Of a DNA stretch of 64,000 nt, positions 61,847-64,000 are shown piece by piece. Positions within the stretch are counted from its first letter, which is position 1. Every line of letters begins with the position of its first letter. The stretch covers positions 124,001 to 188,000 of the forward strand of contig NZ_JACHVB010000020.1 in NCBI RefSeq assembly GCF_014230085.1, given 5' to 3'. The notes below the pieces were generated by a model, which saw only the letters and a list, made by a program, of their open reading frames with translations, ran no database searches and had not been told where the DNA came from. This stretch comes from Ruficoccus amylovorans (GTDB lineage: Bacteria; Verrucomicrobiota; Verrucomicrobiia; Opitutales; Cerasicoccaceae). Made by a program: the position numbers and the translations under genes.

Positions 61847-62521
61847 ATGGGGGACGCGAAGGGAAGATTGATCGCCATCGGCGATGTGCACGGCTGTGCG
61901 GACGAGCTGGAGGAAATGCTCGGGAAGATCTCGCCGTCTGCGGACGACACGCTGGTCTTCCTCGGCGATCTCGTCAACCGTGGTCCCTTCACCACCCGCG
62001 TGCTCAAGATCGTCCAGGCCCTCCCCAACGCCCGCTGCCTGCTCGGCAACCACGAGCTGCGCCTCCTGCGCTACCGGCACGAGGGCAACCCCTCCATCCT
62101 CAAGGACTACGACTGGGATACGCTCAAGCAGATCGACCCCGAGGACTGGTCCTTTCTCGAAAGCCTGGAGCTGACCATCTCCTACCCCGAGGATGAAACC
62201 GTCTTCGTCCACGGGGGCTTTCTGCCGGACCGTGCCTGGACCGAGCAGGGAGCCGACATCGTGACCTCCATCCAGGTCATCGACCCGGCCTCGCCCGGTA
62301 CCTACGGCAAGCGCGGCAAGATGACCAACGGCATCAGCTGGGCCGAACGCTGGAAAGGCCCGCCCTTTGTCGTCTGCGGACACACCCCGCGCCCCGAGAT
62401 TTTCCGCCGCCCCTGGTCGCTGTGCATTGACACCGGCTGCGTCTATGGCGGCAAGCTGACCGCCTACGACGTGCGGGAGGAGAAATACCTCCAGATCGCC
62501 GCCCGCAAAGCCTACATCTGA
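61847..62521 (+). CDS. Metallophosphoesterase, PPP phosphatase-like
   Basis: 224 residues from the ATG at 61847. Motifs GDVHG (residues 12-16), GDLVNRG (about 39-45), GNHE (about 66-69), then HGG and GHTPRPE near the C-terminus: the Ser/Thr phosphatase or ApaH-like two-metal site. Substrate could be phosphoprotein or diadenosine tetraphosphate. Cytoplasmic. It lies 15 bases before the next gene. Confidence 0.9.
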   Translation: MGDAKGRLIAIGDVHGCADELEEMLGKISPSADDTLVFLGDLVNRGPFTTRVLKIVQALPNARCLLGNHELRLLRYRHEGNPSILKDYDWDTLKQIDPEDWSFLESLELTISYPEDETVFVHGGFLPDRAWTEQGADIVTSIQVIDPASPGTYGKRGKMTNGISWAERWKGPPFVVCGHTPRPEIFRRPWSLCIDTGCVYGGKLTAYDVREEKYLQIAARKAYI

Positions 62522-62536
62522 CAAGACTTTACTGCC

Positions 62537-63100
62537 ATGAACGAAGAATCCGGCCAACCCACCCGTAAAATCGTCCTGCTCGTCCTCGACATGCAGGAAA
62601 CCTTCCTCAAGGTCATGCCTGAACGGGAACAGGTGGTCGGACGATGTTCGTTCGCCATCAGTGCCGCCCGCCTGCTGGGCATCGACGTGGCATTCACCGA
62701 GCAGATGCCGGACAAACTCGGCCCCACCCTGCCCGAACTTCGCGCGCTGGCCCCCGAGGCTCCCGTTTTCCCCAAGCACGCCTTTTCCGGCCTCGACGCA
62801 GACGGCATGGAGGCCTACCTCTCCGAGGGCGAGACCGAGGGCCTCCTCATCGCCGGGCTGGAAACTCCGGTCTGCGTTTACCAGACGGCCCTCGCCGCCC
62901 ACAACCAGAACCTCGTCGTGACGCTGCTTTCGGACGCGCTCACCTGCCGCCGCGCCGGGGACGGGGGCACTGTCCTGAAGGCCCTGCGACATTCCGGTTG
63001 CCATGTGTTGCCAACGGAGACGATTTTCTACAGCCTGCTCGCCGACGCCCGTCATCCGGCCTTCCGCGCCTACACCCAACTGGTAAAGAAGTATGGCTGA
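62537..63100 (+). CDS. Isochorismatase-family cysteine hydrolase
   Basis: 187 residues. Catalytic triad of the family: Asp in LLVLDMQETF (about 17), Lys in FPKHAFSG (about 84) and Cys in GLETPVCVYQTAL (about 115), with the cis-peptide before it. Substrate is unknown (nicotinamide-like and other amide substrates are common). Overlaps the mgtE start by 8 bases. Confidence 0.9.
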   Translation: MNEESGQPTRKIVLLVLDMQETFLKVMPEREQVVGRCSFAISAARLLGIDVAFTEQMPDKLGPTLPELRALAPEAPVFPKHAFSGLDADGMEAYLSEGETEGLLIAGLETPVCVYQTALAAHNQNLVVTLLSDALTCRRAGDGGTVLKALRHSGCHVLPTETIFYSLLADARHPAFRAYTQLVKKYG

Positions 63101-64000
63101 AGTCAACGACACCCCGGCTCCCGCTGCCGACGCCGAAGCCTACACCCTCGACGAACTGCGCGAAATCTACACCGAGAAAGGCGTGGAGGCCCTCGACGCA
63201 GGCCGCCTGGAGGCGACTTCTCCCTACACGGTGGGCAGCTTCCTCTCCCGCCTTGACGTGGACGGGCGGCGCGAGGTCCTGCGCCTGATCCCGCTGGAGC
63301 ACACCACGAGCATTCTGTCCGAAATGGACGCCGAGGACGCCGCTGACGTGGTTGAGGCCATGCGCGAGCCGCGCGCCGTCCAGATCCTGGAGGAACTCGA
63401 CCCCGACGACAGCGCCGACATTTTCAACGAAATGGAGGCCGCCGACCGCGAACGCCTCCTGGGCAAGGTGGACGACGAGACCGCCGCCACCATGCGCGAA
63501 CTGATCTCCTACGGCCCCGACACGGCCGGGGGGATCATGACGACCGAGATCGCCACCGCCCGCCCCTCGATGACCGTCATCCAGACCGTGCGGCACATCC
63601 AGCGTCTCAACGACGAGCTGGAGCACATTTTCTACGTCTATGTGGTCGATGAGGAAAACCGCCTGCTGGGCGTCGTCTCCATGCGCGACCTGGTCATGCA
63701 CGGCCCACTGGACTACCTGCGCGACTTCATGACCCGCGATCTCAAGGGGGTGTGCCGCGTCGATATGGACCAGGAGCAGGTGGCCCGGCTTATGGCCGAG
63801 CTGAACCTTAATGCCGTACCCGTGGTGGACGCCGACAACCGCCTCGTCGGGATGGTCACGCACGACGACGTGCTCGACATCGTGCAGTCCGAGGCCACGG
63901 AAGACATCCAGAAGCTCATGGGTGCCGGCGGTGACGAAGCGGTCAACGACCCGGTTTTCCAGAGTATCCGCCGCCGCACGCCGTGGCTTTTAATCAATCT
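63093..64000 (+). CDS. mgtE: Magnesium transporter MgtE (N-terminal part, cut by window edge)
   Basis: An open frame of 302 codons from the ATG at 63093 to the end of the window. The MgtE N-domain (about 15-135: LSEMDAEDAADVVEAM, DPDDSADIFNEM, repeated acidic helices) is followed by two CBS domains (about 150-275: YGPDTAGGIMTTEI, YVVDEENRLLGVVSMRDLV, VVDADNRLVGMVTHDDVLDI). The start of the first transmembrane segment (RRRTPWLLIN) is reached at the edge. Inner-membrane Mg2+ channel gated by Mg2+ at the N and CBS domains. Confidence 0.95.
   Translation, partial: MAEVNDTPAPAADAEAYTLDELREIYTEKGVEALDAGRLEATSPYTVGSFLSRLDVDGRREVLRLIPLEHTTSILSEMDAEDAADVVEAMREPRAVQILEELDPDDSADIFNEMEAADRERLLGKVDDETAATMRELISYGPDTAGGIMTTEIATARPSMTVIQTVRHIQRLNDELEHIFYVYVVDEENRLLGVVSMRDLVMHGPLDYLRDFMTRDLKGVCRVDMDQEQVARLMAELNLNAVPVVDADNRLVGMVTHDDVLDIVQSEATEDIQKLMGAGGDEAVNDPVFQSIRRRTPWLLIN

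Overview
The window looks like a piece of a Verrucomicrobiota chromosome, probably class Opitutae. This is inferred from a PEP-CTERM-tailed secreted protein (6891-8432), two proteins resembling the large Verru_Chthon cassette protein A (3-1070, 13114-16077), a small protein of the Planctomycetes/Verrucomicrobia-restricted Minf_1886 type (8770-9222), LptD and other envelope genes, and generally high-GC codon use. No tRNA, rRNA, CRISPR array or insertion sequence was seen.

Left host arm (1-23149). Secreted and polysaccharide-directed genes come first: a lipoprotein, a GH78 alpha-L-rhamnosidase and a PEP-CTERM protein. Then follow msrB, an M16 peptidase, the large cassette-type protein, a HAD phosphatase, a XerC/D-type tyrosine recombinase, a TerB-like protein, and a run of fabD, lepA (EF4) and signal peptidase I. 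Thirteen of these 15 genes are on the + strand.

The centre (23150-37209) is the notable part. Two different filamentous-phage (inovirus) prophages of about 7.2 and 6.8 kb sit back to back: prophage 1 is transcribed leftwards and prophage 2 rightwards. They are bounded by three sites that share the 6-bp core TAAACA. Joining the outermost arms rebuilds a good chromosomal dif site, so the phages appear to have entered the replication-terminus dif site using host XerC/XerD. Neither carries an integrase or a secretin. Each has an HUH replication initiator, a hairpin-rich intergenic region just upstream of it, a signal-peptide-bearing major coat protein, a pIII-like adsorption protein, a Zot/pI-like assembly ATPase, several 24-48 residue membrane peptides, and a ribbon-helix-helix regulator facing the shared central att site. 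The replication proteins, coat proteins and ATPases differ strongly. By contrast, the receptor-binding first 100 mature residues of pIII (88/100 identical) and a 64-residue early protein (59/64 identical) are nearly the same, which indicates mosaic exchange.

Right host arm (37210-64000). malQ lies directly beside the rebuilt dif. It is followed by apt-orn, 5-formyl-THF cyclo-ligase, RidA, an ovothiol synthase (OvoA), a solute-binding protein, acetyl-CoA synthetase, two glycosyltransferases (one HpnB-like), queD and queA, an ECF sigma/anti-sigma/YceI cluster, ruvC, trxA, scpA, lptD, a putative Na+/H+ antiporter, a metallophosphatase, an isochorismatase-like hydrolase and the start of mgtE, which is cut by the window edge.

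All names rest on motifs read by eye; no database search was run.
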